Positions 24,729 to 38,600 of a stretch of DNA of 64,000 bases are shown here, one piece after another. The DNA is taken from contig NC_046679.1 of NCBI RefSeq assembly GCF_009870125.1, positions 24,614,001-24,678,000 of the forward strand, read 5' to 3'. The notes beneath the pieces were generated by a model. It was not told the origin of the DNA, did no database searches, and saw nothing but the letters and a program-made list of their open reading frames with translations. Within the stretch, counting starts at the first letter, position 1. The number at the start of each line of letters is the position of its first letter. The stretch is from Drosophila pseudoobscura. Taxonomy: Eukaryota; Arthropoda; Insecta; Diptera; Drosophilidae. Position numbers and translations under genes: made by a program.

Positions 24729-25409
24729 ACAGTGTGGCAGTGGAGAGAGAAGAGAGTGAGTTGCCACCCCGTTCCAGAGTTGGGCGCCAATTCAAACACC
24801 AAATTCAATGTGCATTGTGATTGTATGTGTGTGTTTGTACTGTCTTTGCTTTATGCTAATGTCCCGCTGCTTATTGTTTGTAGAAAATGTTCTTTGCTGT
24901 GCAACTTCTATTTACTTTTCGCTTTTTTCGATTTTTCATTTTCTTTTTCTGTTGTCTCTATATTGCTTGTGCGCCTGAGGGGTGTTTCGGGCCCACTTTT
25001 TAAATTTCCATAATTATATGCATCAGCTGGCAGGTTGCTTGCTGTCTGTCTGGCGAAACAATAAAGCAGCAGAGAAAACAATGCCAAGAATAAAATGTAC
25101 CAATCAGTGGTGTGTGTTGGCTTGTGCCTTTCTTTTCCTCATTTTTATGGCAGAATAAACCTGCGTCAAAGTGTAAATATTTGCAGTTTTTATATTATAA
25201 TCAAAGTGAATAAATAATAAAGCGAGAAATGCGACAATAAAGAAACCAACCAAATTGCGTAAAGTAATTGCGTCTGTTATTGTGGGTGGGGATATGGTTG
25301 ATGGGCTGTGTTTTTGCCTCTTTCCAGATCGTTTCTGCACTGATTTCTTGTTTACCGTCTGGTAACGCTGTGCCATTATCAATCGCTTTTGGCCTGCGCC
25401 TCGTCATGT
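24729..25409. other. Gene-free interval
   Basis: Between the promoter of the minus-strand gene and a tRNA-Ala. Nothing coding was recognised on either strand. Confidence 0.4.
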
Positions 25410-25482
25410 GGGGATGTAGCTCAGATGGTAGAGCGCTCGCTTAGCATGTGAGAGGTACGGGGATCGATGCCCCGCATCTCCA
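25410..25482 (+). tRNA. tRNA-Ala (AGC)
   Basis: The sequence is identical to the other tRNA-Ala copies and faces the copy at 25775. Unlike the others it has no T run close behind it; the first run of five or more T residues is near 25527, about 45 bases downstream. Confidence 0.95.
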
Positions 25483-25774
25483 TCCGGAACGTGTGATCCT
25501 TAGTCATGATTAGGACACACCACCCTCTTTTTTCTTCGAATACTCTGGAGGATTTGTTGGAAAGCTGAAAGAAATCGAAGTATTTTGCCTGGGAAAGTGT
25601 TTCGGACTTCAAAAAAAAAAAGATCATATATAGCCATATAGCCAGGCGCAACAGAGATTTGAAGACCGATTCCACTGTACATTTATTAAAAGCTCTTTTT
25701 ATATCTAGTATGGCATATATTTTCAGGTAAACAAAAATATGTAAAGGTAAGGAAAAAAAGAAAATAATCTATTC

Positions 25775-25847
25775 TGGAGATGCGGGGCATCGATCCCCGT
25801 ACCTCTCACATGCTAAGCGAGCGCTCTACCATCTGAGCTACATCCCC
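25775..25847 (-). tRNA. tRNA-Ala (AGC)
   Basis: Identical cloverleaf with anticodon AGC, convergent with the copy at 25410 and separated from it by 292 bases. On its own strand a TTTTCTTTTTTT run follows and serves as terminator. Confidence 0.97.
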
Positions 25848-26660
25848 ACATAACGGCACCTGGTTTTGTGCTCATAAACGATTTTTTCATCCGAATGCTC
25901 TAATGCTCTATAAATAAATCGATCATTTACTAGGCATGGCCACAGTCGGCCGTTTAGTGGTTTGGTCATCAAATCACATTATACGCCATCGGAAAGTCAA
26001 TTCAATGACACAGATTGATTCGACTGTGAAGTGGAGTCATTATTATTCATGATCGAGGAGTGATATTTACTATGGAATGAAGGGCAAACCAGTCCGAAGT
26101 CACATAAACCCCGAAAACGGGTCTGATCAAATTTCGAAAACAAGTTTTGTAGGCGAATTACCATTTTACAAGTGAAACAACGAATGGAAACTTTATATAC
26201 CCTTCCGACTATCATATAAGTTATAAGAAAACAACATATGTTAAATCTGTAATTATATTTGTTAATTTGATAAAAGTTGGCTTGGTTGTTCTTTGATAAG
26301 GGTACGATAGAGATAAATTTTAACAGAAACGAAGACTCCATTTTACTAAAAACTTCTGTATCTATTATTTTTCTCAGTTGCATTAAAGGATATCATATAC
26401 TTAACTGAAATATTTCCCCTAATTACAGTCACTTTCAGTTAAAAATAATGTATTGCATAAATAAAAATCTTTGAAAAACTCATTTCAATATTTGAATTAT
26501 ACATTTTATATACATATATCATATTATACATGTATAAAGGAAGGACTCCCATTGTAATTGAAATATTTTGTGTGTCGCAAGCGCTTTTTAAAAGTAAAGA
26601 TACTCTTTGTATGGGTATAGCACTACTCTAAAATCCGGGAAGTCGAACAAAAATAAATCC
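25848..26660. other. Gene-free interval between tRNA genes
   Basis: AT-rich spacer. A TATACCCTTCCG motif at about 26196 is reminiscent of obscura-group repeats but too short to call. A 128-codon minus frame at 25997-26383 has no recognisable motif. Confidence 0.35.
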
Positions 26661-26732
26661 GGGCTCAACCGGGATTTGAACCCGGGACCTCTCGCACCCA
26701 AAGCGAGAATCATACCCCTAGACCATTGAGCC
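26661..26732 (-). tRNA. tRNA-Pro (TGG)
   Basis: The 72-nt cloverleaf has acceptor GGCTCAA/TTGAGCC, discriminator C, anticodon stem CTCGC/GCGAG and loop TTTGGGT (anticodon TGG). The T arm CCGGG/CCCGG encloses TTCAAAT. Confidence 0.97.
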
Positions 26733-26960
26733 TCTTCCATTTAGGGCGTCCCAATAGTCGACTTAAACAACCAATTGCTAGCCAAAATCTAAAAATAGCC
26801 AAAAAGTGAAATCTCAATTTGTTATGCACCAACCAGTTTCGGTATCTTTTGTTTTCTATTGGAGGTCAGTCTTCGAACAGATAAACTGCATGTTTCAGGT
26901 ATAAATACCTCTCTGGTGAAAGGAACCCAAGTAGACCTTTGGACGAGCGGAAATACACAC

Positions 26961-27033
26961 GGGGATGTAGCTCAGATGGTAGAGCGCTCGCTTAGCATGT
27001 GAGAGGTACGGGGATCGATGCCCCGCATCTCCA
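26961..27033 (+). tRNA. tRNA-Ala (AGC)
   Basis: Identical tRNA-Ala, divergent from the Pro gene 228 bases to the left. Its 3' flank (AGTTAATATTGTACTTTT) resembles that of the copy at 56303 (AATTAGTGTTGTACGTTTT), which suggests these two arose by duplication of a larger block. Confidence 0.97.
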
Positions 27034-30000
27034 AAGTTAATATTGTACTTTTATTTTTAAAGGACATTTCCTTTTTTTTGTACACTTATCTGTGGCGGCC
27101 ATTATTTCCAGTTAAAGGCACTCAAGGGTAATTATTTGCATCAAGGTTCTTGGTCAAAGCACAAAGAAAATTAAAAGGAAATAAATGTGTAAGAGTATGA
27201 TCCTAGGTTAGAGATTAGGGTGGGACGTTTCACGCGTATACATTTAGACAAATACCTAAATATTTAGCAAATCATTAGAGATTAAAACGTACTGAGACCA
27301 AGAACCAATAAATTATCCAAAATGTCCTTAAAATGATGGGGTTCAGGTAGGATCTAGAAGCTAAGAAGCTAGAAGATCTAGATCGGAACGTTCCTGCGAA
27401 AAGTTCTTTAACCCATTCTGCCTATGCCCTCCATTCCTATTTCTTTTGCAGACCCATCCATCAGCCTAATGGAATAAGCACCCCAGACCCACAGTTCGAG
27501 ACTTGCCAACTCTCGTAACCTGCACAAATATTTAATTATTCATAACTTTAAACAATCACGGCGACGTCAGCATCATCCGTGTAACCCCAGGGTCTAGAGT
27601 CCCACACCGAAGCCACCCGCCGTTTACGACTCAACAAACACAATGCGAAACAGGGATCTATGGGGGTTTCCTTCCCCATCTGCCACCGTTTAGCCTGCCT
27701 CTGCTGGTAATAACATTGTCGTAAAATCATGTTTGGTTTATCGTGGGGCCCCGGACCGGGAGCCGGGACACGGGACCCGGGACCAGGCGCCCAGGTCCTG
27801 CCAGGATGATGATGATGATCTGGAATGGGAAGAGTCTTGTGCGCGCTGCATTTAAATGCCGTCGAGAAACAGCGTGAATTATAGTGGCGTAGGTTAAATG
27901 CCGTTAGACAGCCGCATAAACTACGAGAACCCTTTCGCATTTTTGACATGAAATCCCATCTAACTTTTTCCCAGATACATTTCAAATACACATATATACA
28001 TATGTATCTTTATACTTGTATATTTGGGTGTATGTGCAAGTCAAAAAGTTGTTGGCGTCTGCTTTTAATTTTTGTGAAATTATTTGCATTCTCTAAAACC
28101 AAGAAAACTTGTCCTGACATCCTTCTGGCAGCTCCTTTTGGTATGGGTATCCCAGTCACAGTCACAGTCCCAGTCCCATCTCTGGTACTGGTCCTCCTCT
28201 TGTTTTCTTGTAATTATCGCTTTTGTTTGTTGGCTGAAACTTTTGCCAGGTTTTGGCCGCCGGCTAACATACAAAATTAGCGCTCACCAAAATGACTAAA
28301 CAATATTTACTATTCCAGGATGCGGGTGCGGGCCCTGGACTGGGCCGAAAGAAAGCCCGTCTCAAGACGCTGCCAAGTACGAGGCAACATATTGTCGTTG
28401 CACGCTCAACAACATAATTTTCTAATTGGCCAAAGTTGCTGCCAAGTTTTCGACAGCCCAAGCCAGAGACCAGAAACCAGAGACCAAGAAAACATTTGTT
28501 CTCACTTTCGGTTTGCTAATTCAATTTTAATGCTTGATTTCATATTAATTGAAAAACGACTTTTGAAAGGATCGAGGACTGTTTGGGATGGGCTGCGGCT
28601 TACAGAAAATTGAGATTTGTTCATCACGTGTGCAATAGTTGGTATTTTATAGTCTTTGATATTATCCTTTTCGTGTTTGTCTGAGAAATTATATATTTGG
28701 AGCTATAGATCTATAGCTATAGATAGAAAATTGTACGTCAATGAAGCTTCCTTAGTAGAACTGAACTAAGAACTATTTCTTTTCTAGTCTAGTTTATAAT
28801 CTACCTATTTAAATACACTCCCGCTGATTTACATTCTACATTCTGCCAATGCTGGGGCAACCCCCAATTTCCACAGCCAAAATCCATTGAACTCATTGAA
28901 CCGAGACCCCCGAAAGAACCAAAGTTGTATTTACCCAAAGGCTTCTTAAGCCATTCGAAGGCGTTCATAACAGATGACCTCATATTTGTGGCAGAGCACC
29001 CTCCGGTACGTATCCAAGATGCTCGTTCGTTTTTTCTTGTCTCCTCTTTTTATGGCAGGCACAAAAGCCAAAAGGCAAACACACTCGAGTCATAAAAAGA
29101 TGCCTGCAGACAAACAAAGCGGCACACGAGCATAGACCAAAAGGCCAACATAAAGATCAAATGTCAATACAGGAGTGGGGGGCAGGGCGGGGTAACACGC
29201 TAAACGTCGCTGTATAGCAGCCAAAGAGAAAGGAAAGACAAACAGCAGCGACAGCGACAGGAAAATGTACAACAAATTTCTAAACGTTGTCATAAAAATG
29301 GAATGAAAACAACCAGAAGGCGGTCATCGATGGGAGTGGATGGGATTTTACTCCAGTAAAACTTAAGACATTCAATAAGTTTACTTACTGGCGTTTTTGG
29401 GGTGCTGCTGGGCTTGGGCTGACCTTTTTATCGCTTTAAATATGTTAATGGCAGAGTTAGGGCTAGGATGGGGATGGGCATGGGGATGGTCTGCGACTCT
29501 GCTTATAAATCTCCGAAGTTTTATGCTCATGTCCATGAAATTATTTCTAACGACAAAGTGTGTGTGTCCATGTAAATTATTAGTTTAATAAACGTTTCAG
29601 CATAAAGCGCTTATTATATTTTTTTGGAGATCATATGTATTTTATGGAGCTGGATAAATATCAAAAGAAAAAGGTAAGGAAAAATAAAAAAAATTCAAAA
29701 CAAAAATCCACACAGAAATCTAACAAAAGTACGCCTAGAAGGTGCAGAAGGAATAGCTATAGACTATAGTGATCTTAAAATATGAATTTTTCTATCAAAT
29801 AATTATATTATTGGTACACTATATATTCAAAAGTCGGTCTAAAGGAGGTTTTACAGGTTAGACTGTTCCATTTTTCAATTTTTACTAATCAAATTAAACC
29901 TCTTTCACAGAAGGCAAGTATCGAGAAGCCAAGAGGACCACACATCCTTAGAGAACCCCATCTCCACTCCACCTAAACGAACTAAACGCCTTAATCAAAT

Positions 30001-30792
30001 CACGGCGGCCATAAGGATACCCTCATAAATATGTCAATTAATGGCCAGCCTCTTCCACGCCCCACCACAAGGGTCTACGTCTGAGGTCTACGGGTCTACG
30101 TCTACAGTCGTATACTCGTCTGGTGTATCTTATCTCAATGAAGACATAAACGACTCTGATATCAATTTATGTCAATGTAAATGTTTCTTTGTTGTTCGCC
30201 CGAGATTGGGTATAATATATGCGCCGCACCGCACACCTCCACCCACCTCCACTCTGTCCATCCCCTAGAACATGTGTCAGCGAATCTTAAATGGAGCTTA
30301 TGAAACTATTAAAAGGCGGGCAGACAACACACACATGGCGTCCTACAGGACTGTCGTCGACAGGAGCAACAAGCTAACAAACAAACAAGCAAACTAGAGA
30401 ATGTCCTCGTAGAAGAGAGAGCTCGGTCCAGAGATGGGGGAGCCATCTGAAGGGTTGGGGGTAATTAGTTTGCTACCCGCTCGAGGCGTGCCCGCACATG
30501 TCCCTTCGCATTCTGGCCACTATACCTATACCTATACCTATGCCTATCCATTTCTTGCTCCTTTCTGCCATGAATAATTGAGGGGAGATGGCAGAAACTT
30601 TGACCAGCTGTTATCCCGTGGAAAAGGTTGACAAAACCTCAAGCAGGGCTAGCCGCAAGACCAAGACGATGGTAATAATGATGATGACGCCTGATGATGA
30701 AGACGTTCCCAGGCGAAGAAGTTGTCTTCATTTTGTGGAGATTACTCATACGCACGATTGCCCAAGAACATTAATTATTTAGCAGGCTACAA

Positions 30793-30820
30793 GTCTGTCT
30801 GTCTGTCTGTCTGTCTGTCT
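30793..30820 (+). repeat. (GTCT)n microsatellite
   Basis: About seven GTCT units. The same motif forms the core of DINE-1 elements, but no flanking DINE-1 sequence is recognisable, so it is called a simple repeat. Confidence 0.85.
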
Positions 30821-33800
30821 GACTGTCTTTTTGGATGCCTTTTTGCGGCTAATGTTAATTGCCTTTGTCCTTGTCACAATTTGCATAATTCTGCTCTAAA
30901 CAATAAAAATCTAATTTGGCCTCGTTCGCTATATAATTTCTTGTTAAATTCATAATTGTTAATTTCTGTTGCGGCATTTTCCTTGGGCTTAACTTTAATT
31001 AAGAGCCAAGTGGCGGGACTGCTGGCTCTCTGTCTCTGTCTCTGTCTCTGTCTGGTGTCCGCCCAAGTCGGGTTCATAAGGGTGGAAAGATTGAGAAGAG
31101 TCGTGCATGTGAATGGCCAGTGCCTGACCGGAAGATGATTTTCAAAGGGAAGGCACTCAAGGGAGACTTTTCCTGGCAGCTGCTGAGATTTTTTGGGATG
31201 CAATATATTTGACTAGTATTTCTAGTCAGAATATACAAACCAGATCAGTAAATATGAAGACCATTTCTATTTTGAGAACACGTGTATTTTGGTTTATGTA
31301 CTTTTTGGTATCCAAATCTCAGAGATGGTGTCTATTCTGAAAGATTCTATGAAGATCTTGGTAAGTCCTGCCTGTCTTCAACAAAGTTGGGATCCTGGAG
31401 TCGATCTGGAGAGAAAGATTATAAGGGAAATATATACTTATTTTGCACCCAGACCATTTTCTGTCCATTCTTCGTTGGATTACTCCTTCTATAACCAATA
31501 AGTCCCATCTCCTATAAGCACCAACTATTCTCCATGTCAGAAATTAAAGATTTCCAATTCGTTTCTTCATCTACCCACCTTCTTTTCTCCTTTCTACAAT
31601 CGAAGACAATTTAACAGACCGACGCCTCCAGCCGATTTTGTTGTTTCAGCCACAATTAGACCCCTCCTGCTATGCCTTCTTCCTACCGCCCCCCAGCAAC
31701 CACAAAATGTGGACCATTAAGCAGCAAAAACTTTAAGCGGTGCCCCAGCCCCAACTCTCTCTTTCCACCACTGAATAATGCCAAGAAACAAAAACCATTA
31801 AAACAATTTAATCGCACTCGAAGCGGTAGATGGGCGAAACAATCTTCCAAAAACTCGCGAATGAAATGCAAAAGTTTTTTATATTTTTTTTTTTGTATTT
31901 TGACGCTTGGCGCCTTTCGCGCTGGCTCCTGATTGTAAATCGTTATCCTCCCAGGAGACAAGTGAGTCCGTGGCCGCATTAGGTGTTTGCCACTGCCCCG
32001 CCGTGGTGCTATCCTTACAAGTTAATTTCCACATTGGGACAGGACTGACACTCCCATTCCGCCATTCTGCCCTTGCCTTCCCTTCTTGCCTCTACGGCCA
32101 TTTCCTTGCCACTTTTGTTTAGTTTTTGATTTGACTTTTACTTTTTGGTTGCTGGTTTTTCGGGTTTTCGGCTAATTATCATCATTTTGGCCAAATGCCT
32201 AAAGCGATTCGCCATGGCCCCCCCCGCCTCGGACTGCCTCTTGCCAAAGTTTCAATGGGGTCCTGTGGGGGGTGCTCGGGCCATTATGTAGCCATCAAAA
32301 TAATTTGTTGTTCTTCTGCCACTCCCCTGGATGGGGTGCATGAACTTTTTGTGGCTGTGATTTTCCTAGCCAAGAAACAATCAAAATTTAATGTGCGGCG
32401 CCGCGTTTTGCGTTTTGATTGAAAAATAAAATACTCCACGTAATCAAATAAATGCCCGAAACAGCAGCAGAAGCAACCCAAAAAATGTGCAAAATAAACT
32501 GCCTCATCATTTCCCAAGCATTCCCGGAATGCCCCCCCCAAATCCGTAATTCCCAGTCCACCAATTCGATGCCGATTCCACCCGCATTTGCACGATTCGT
32601 TAAACAAAGCACACGTTAACAGGAGCGCACTGACGGGCGGACAGACGGACAGCCGGACAGCCGGACGGACCGAAGGCCGCTCGGATTGTGGGTGGGGCAA
32701 GGGCAAACAGACACATCCCGGGCGGTCAGTTTCAGGAGGTTGCCCGGCGGCCAATATGGAATTGCAGAAAGGGCTGGGCTACCCAAAGAGCAGCAGGCCA
32801 TATGAAGAAGGTATTTGGAAAATTTGAGGCGTGATTTAATATACTGGAAAGTGGTTTACCAATACTAACGCTCATTCCTGGGGTTTCTGCTTCCTAACAC
32901 TAATTCAAGGCTGTCGATATTAATTAGCGAACTGCCTCATGTTTGTCCTTATCTGACGATTTAGCTACAACTGTTTAAAAAAGTTTTTTAATCCATAAAA
33001 TCATTCCCTGCTTTATGTCAAAAACCAAAACCCACTTATCTCTTTTCTCTATGGTCGTGTAGAGCATTTCAACTTCCTTAATCCCTAAACTCCTCGTATC
33101 CCCATATGTTGTGTGTGGTCCATCAAATGCATTTAACTTTTATTTGTTTAATACATTTTTTTGTTCATGTAGGGCTTTTGATTCTATTGTTGTTGCCCCT
33201 GCTGCTGCATTTGTTTGCTTGGTCCAACAGTCGCTTGGGGACCACGGTCCAAAAAAAGACACAAAAAACGAAGAGGAAACGCCAAAAAAAGATGAGAAAA
33301 ACAAGAAGAAACATTGCAAAATTGTTGGCAAATATTGAATTTGCAACATATTCGACTCATATGTCACAACGGACGCGCAGGACGCGCAGGACACTCACTG
33401 GGAAGCTGTCGCGAATGAGTAACAAAAGGTTTCTGTTTACCGGCATTTGCATTTTGTGGGGAGAGAGGAACGGAGTCGACCCTTTTGTTGGGAGTAGCCA
33501 AAAAAGTGTGCTGACCATCAGGGCAGCTAGGAATGAAGGCGGTCCCGGACTCCGACAAATATCAAATGCAGCACAGCTGTTGTGCAAATAGTGAGACATT
33601 AATTTTAAGTGTTCTGTGTGTCCTGTTTCACGGCAGGACTGCCCAACCCCCACTCTGTGGGAAGGGTAAATGTTCAGGAAAAGAAAACAAGGGGGAAGGA
33701 AGTCAGAAGAAGAAAATCCATATTTCTAGTCCCAATTATACATATGTATATAATCCTGATTCGTATGTGGCTACATTTGTCTGCAATAGCTACGAGTATG

Positions 33801-35594
33801 TGTTTAATCAAACTTTAAAAAGTGCCCTACCCCATTTCCACTGGCAGCTCTTTCTCCTCCCTGGCCTTTTGGAATTACCCTTTTTGGCAAAACAATAAAA
33901 ATGAATTTGTATTTAAATAACATTTGCTATCAACACCGTCACACGCTGGTCCAGCGTTTCCAGCTCTACCACACAACCACTTAAGCACCTTTGTCCGAAT
34001 AGTACAGAGTGGAGCCAAAGAGATGAGAACCCCCCTATCTCCTGCCCCAAGTAACTATAACATTTAAGCGGCTTTGCCCAAACTTGTGAGCCAGTTGATA
34101 GCTTCTGGCTCCATCTCCATTGAATGTGGAGGATAAATTCTATAAAATAAAATTATTTTTCATTTAAGCATACAAAAATAAAATGTCAGAGTTCTCTTTC
34201 CTGCCAGGGGTCTCTCTTTATTTTTATGGCTGACAACTAGCAAGGTTGAGGCCAGGACGACTAAATCATGTAAAGGATTTACGTTTTATCATCCAGCCAG
34301 GCCTCAGGCAGCCCTTGTTGGTTTGCTGGTGTCGCCTTTCCAGCAGTTGACAGGAAATTGAAAATTTCCACAACATCAGCGGATACATCAGAGTCGTGTG
34401 TGTCTAAGTGTTTGGGGCTCGAGGATGTGTCAGTGACGCGATTCCCGAGGAGGCCAATAACATTTACGCTAATTTGATAATCTGTTCACGCACAAGGGCT
34501 GGCCAGACATTTGCATAGCCAAGCAGATGTGTGTCGGATCTAGGGCCAGAGTCCGGGTTCGGGTCCGAGCATTACAGACGCACCTAATTGGCTGCAATGG
34601 GACCCCAGGGACCTCGGCCAGGGTTTATGGCCTGTTGGGGTATCCCCCTGCTCCTGCTGGACCCTTTTCGTGCATTATCAGCGGGTTATCATCGCATTTC
34701 CTTTCACTCTCGAGCGAGCCCAGAAACACTTTGGTCTGTGGTCAGCGAGTTTATTATTTTGACTCTTATTTTTGCCCCAAACCCGCTTATCTGTTTGCTG
34801 TTGGCCAAAAAGCTGTTTTAGCCATGCTCTGTACCGAATCCGTTTGGGTAATCGCTTTTACACGCTTGACTTCAGATGAAATTAGCTGCGGGTTCATTCG
34901 GGATTTGTTTGTTTCGCTTTTGGTTTGTGCTCCAAAATAAATTAAATATATTTGAATGTATATATATCTACTAAATGGGGTTTTGGGGTTGGGAATAAAT
35001 GCATGTTTCAGGCTAGGTTCTAGCCGGTTCTACTCTTTCAGTTAACCAAAATCCATTCAGAAAGTCTATCCACAATTGAAGCCCACTTTCGGAGAATCTC
35101 AAATATCTAGTTCTCTTTTAGGAAGTTCCCCTCAAAGCCATCCCCTTCTCATTAGGCTGCGACTTCCACCGCCTCAACATCTGCTCATATGAACGGAAAT
35201 GTTGCGCCCACCCACTAGTCGTATGCGCAATCTGCTACCCTTCCACACAAAAGCACCCATACGCCCTGTGGGCTTTTCTATTTTCATACGTTTGAGTGTG
35301 TGTGTGTGTGATGTCCTGGTGTGCGACAAGATTTATGTATGTTTTCTTTTTCTGTCGGTGAACATTTTAACGCCTGCAAATTTGCTAATTAATTAGTTTA
35401 AATGCCAAAAGGAGCTCCCAAAAAGGATCTGCCTTGGAAAATCCGCACGAATATATATGAAAATCGAGTTATATAGATAATTTACAGATCTCTTGCGGTA
35501 ATAAATCCACACAAACCATTCCTCTTAACCACTTTTGTGGCTGCCTCTTTTAATTAATGCGTTTATGAGTGCCGTGGCGCCCACAGACGCGTTA

Positions 35595-35631
35595 AAAAAC
35601 GCGCCAAAAAGAATGCGTCGCGCGCGTTTTT
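35595..35631. promoter_or_regulatory. CpG-rich inverted repeat with an E2F-like site
   Basis: AAAAACGCGC (35595-35604) and GCGCGTTTTT (35622-35631) are perfect 10-base inverted arms around a 17-base loop. The left arm runs into GCGCCAAA (35601-35608), on the other strand TTTGGCGC, the E2F consensus. No nearby gene explains it. Confidence 0.35.
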
Positions 35632-38600
35632 ACACGCATGTAATTTGTAGGGAATTTGTTGGAACCCTTTTCGCATACTTTTTCGGCAAAAAAAGGGAAA
35701 ATTAATTTAACGCATGTTTTTCCCGGGTTCCCTGTTATAATGGAATTGATTTAATGTTATTAATATGGGCACTCTGTGTGGAAAAAAAGAAAAGAATTCC
35801 GGGAGACGCCTAAGTAAATGTTTGTAACTCCTGCCGCCTGCTGCCTCCCACTGCCGCACTGCCACTGCCGTTGGTAACCTTTAACGTCAATTTTATGCAA
35901 ATTATGTTGTTTCTGTTGGAAAATTTCGAGGAGGTACGAGAGGATGGATGTCTCGCTGGGGCTGGATGCTGCTGCTGCTGCTCCTGTGTGTGGTGGGGGC
36001 GTGGCATTTGTGAAACGACGGGGCGTCGCTTGAAAGTTTTTCGGGGGGGCGGGGAGTGTGAGTGTTGTTATTGAAGTTCTCTGAGGTGGCTGACTCTCTC
36101 GACTCTCGACTGCCAACTGCCGACGGGCGACTGCTCACTGCTGACTTATTCAATAAGCCAAGTTGAAGTATGCTCCATTATATATTTGTTGGCTCTGCGG
36201 TTGCGGCTGCTTAAGCAAATACCGTGTATGCAAAAAGTGCAAATAATAATAATAAAGAGTACTTATTGTTTGATTTATGTGTCTGTGTGTGCACAATGCT
36301 GCAAGGATGCCGCAGGATGAGCTATGTTCTATGGTCCAATGATGGAATGAATGTATTACCTTCTTGACGCTGAGAGAAGCTGAGTCTGAAGTTTGTCGGG
36401 GAGTTGGCTAGTGCTAGATTTAATTGAGTTATTGATATGATATAACCACGAGTACATAGTGAAGGAAGTCATTAAACCAATTTGGTAACAAATAAAAAAA
36501 TATAGCAAAGATAATTAGTGATGACAATCCTTTGATATTTTTACCATGGAATGGAGGTTCCTCTCGGATCTTAGAGCTTATTAATGTGGTCTCAGATATA
36601 GTTGTACTACAGTTTCCACCATTTATTGGGATAAAAGAAAACCTGCTCAAGAACTTCATATATAACTTCTCAATTCTTGAAACCATATTTCTTGTCCACG
36701 TTCTGGATCATCTTCTGGTCCACTTCGTTGTAATCTGCCCATATCAAGGTGTGAACATTATCCCAAAAAAGAAACGTCTCTCATAACTCATCGAAGTCCC
36801 ACCAACCCAACTCCAATTTCAACTGCTTAATTTTGAATCCCTCTCCAACCCCAGCTAATCCCGCGCCATCAGTTTCCGCCTGAACACAAAGCAGCCCCCG
36901 ATAAAGTCACCTTTATTTGTCAGTCTTAGTCTTAGGCTCCCCCGAGTCGACTGTCAGGTCCACTTCACGCCGCGGCAGGGCACGTTCCATTCCACACAAT
37001 CCTGAGTCCTGAATCCTGAAGCGTTAAACCGCACACACCTATCACGATGATGACGATGTTTTTCTTGTTGCTGTTTTGCCGTCACCTCCTGGCAGCCAGC
37101 GAGGGGGTGGTACGAGTACTACCCGAGTGCAGGAGGGTGCGGATGGCTAAGTGAGCCATTTATCTTCCCGGGGAACCTCAAGCGCGACACAACAACAGCA
37201 ACAATCACTTCCTACAGGCGTCATCCAATCCTCAATAATGCCGCTTTCGAAATAAAACGATTTATATGCCACAAAAACAACAGAAACAGGAACAACCCAC
37301 AGCATACGTACACAGGCATTAAAAAGGAATTTATTTTTAGTAGTTTGTAACTAGAAAATATTAATTTGTGACCAATATTTTAAACGAAGGACCTCCTAAT
37401 TTCGTCTTAAATTTAATTATAAATTTGGATCACTAATATTGTTTTTTTTTTTTAGTATATTTATATAAGATGAGATACTAGTTGTCCTCATCAGAAAAAT
37501 GATTTGTCCTTTATGCGTTTTTTTACAAGATGGAAAATACAAGCAATAAATTGGTTGTAAAGTGTATCCATTATCCAAGGATACTTTTTTATTTGATTCT
37601 ATATGTGTTTTGTTAACTGAATATTGGAAAGATGTAAAAGTATATGAAATCCTCCATATAAGTAGGAATAACTGACAATTTCTTCGCATATTTTTTCGCC
37701 CAGTGTAGCATCAACTACACGAAGAATCGCAGTCCCATATTCCTCTACCGATTCCCATTTCCCATTCGGCCTTATCCCGAAGCAACATCAATTGAACAGC
37801 CGCAGCAGCAGCAGCAACAACAAGCAGTAAATGAAACCCCTCGAAAAAAAGGAGCTGGGGCAAAAAAAGACTGAAGTAAAATCGAAGATTGCTATCTTTG
37901 ACGGCTTGTTTTCCTGCCCATCGTGCCCAGGTTTTGTGGGCGGGGCAGCTATTATGTATTGGCGTTGAAACAATTTGAACAACAGTCGTCGAAGTAGATG
38001 TCGAGGTCGAAAAGGAGAACCAAAAAACAAATGAAAGGAAGTCGTTTAAAAGTACAAACGGACATTATTTATCGCTCAAACCATTTAGCCGCAGAAACTA
38101 CCCGAAAGAAGCATTCGAAAAATACGAACCACTCCGCCCACTTGTTTTTGTTGTTGTTGTGTCTACTTAGTTGTAATAAATGGAAAAACCCCAGATAGGG
38201 AGATGGGCGATGGGTCCTGGTCCTGGCCACAATGCGTTGCATATAATTTCTATCCGTTTCTGGGTATAGCAATTGGATTTTAGCAGCAGCTACTAAGGGC
38301 GGATGGGGAATCGATTGATTTCTGCTTGTTCGAGCAGTTTTCTATAAGAAGCAAGTAATCTACAGTTGTCATTAAATGGTGGAACGTGGCCAGGATGGTC
38401 AGGGTGGAATAGGAAGTGCGTGGTGGAAGTTGGTCGAGATGAGTTTCTGTTGAAAGTGGCAGGATGGGAAAGGAAATGAATGGAGTGGATTGAACAACCT
38501 CCAAGTTGTGGCTTCATTTGGTGGGGCAAAAAAACAGATGAAATCAAAATTAATGAAATGTCGAAAGGGTAAACGGATAGGATGGCCCTTGGTATGCTTT

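Noticed and set aside
26196-26220. TATACCCTTCCG motif as another DINE-1 copy
   Set aside because: Too short, with no GTCY core or stem-loop nearby.
32284-33591. Frames of 156 and 161 codons in the gene-free region
   Set aside because: No homology or domain recognised; basic and hydrophobic runs reflect simple-sequence composition.
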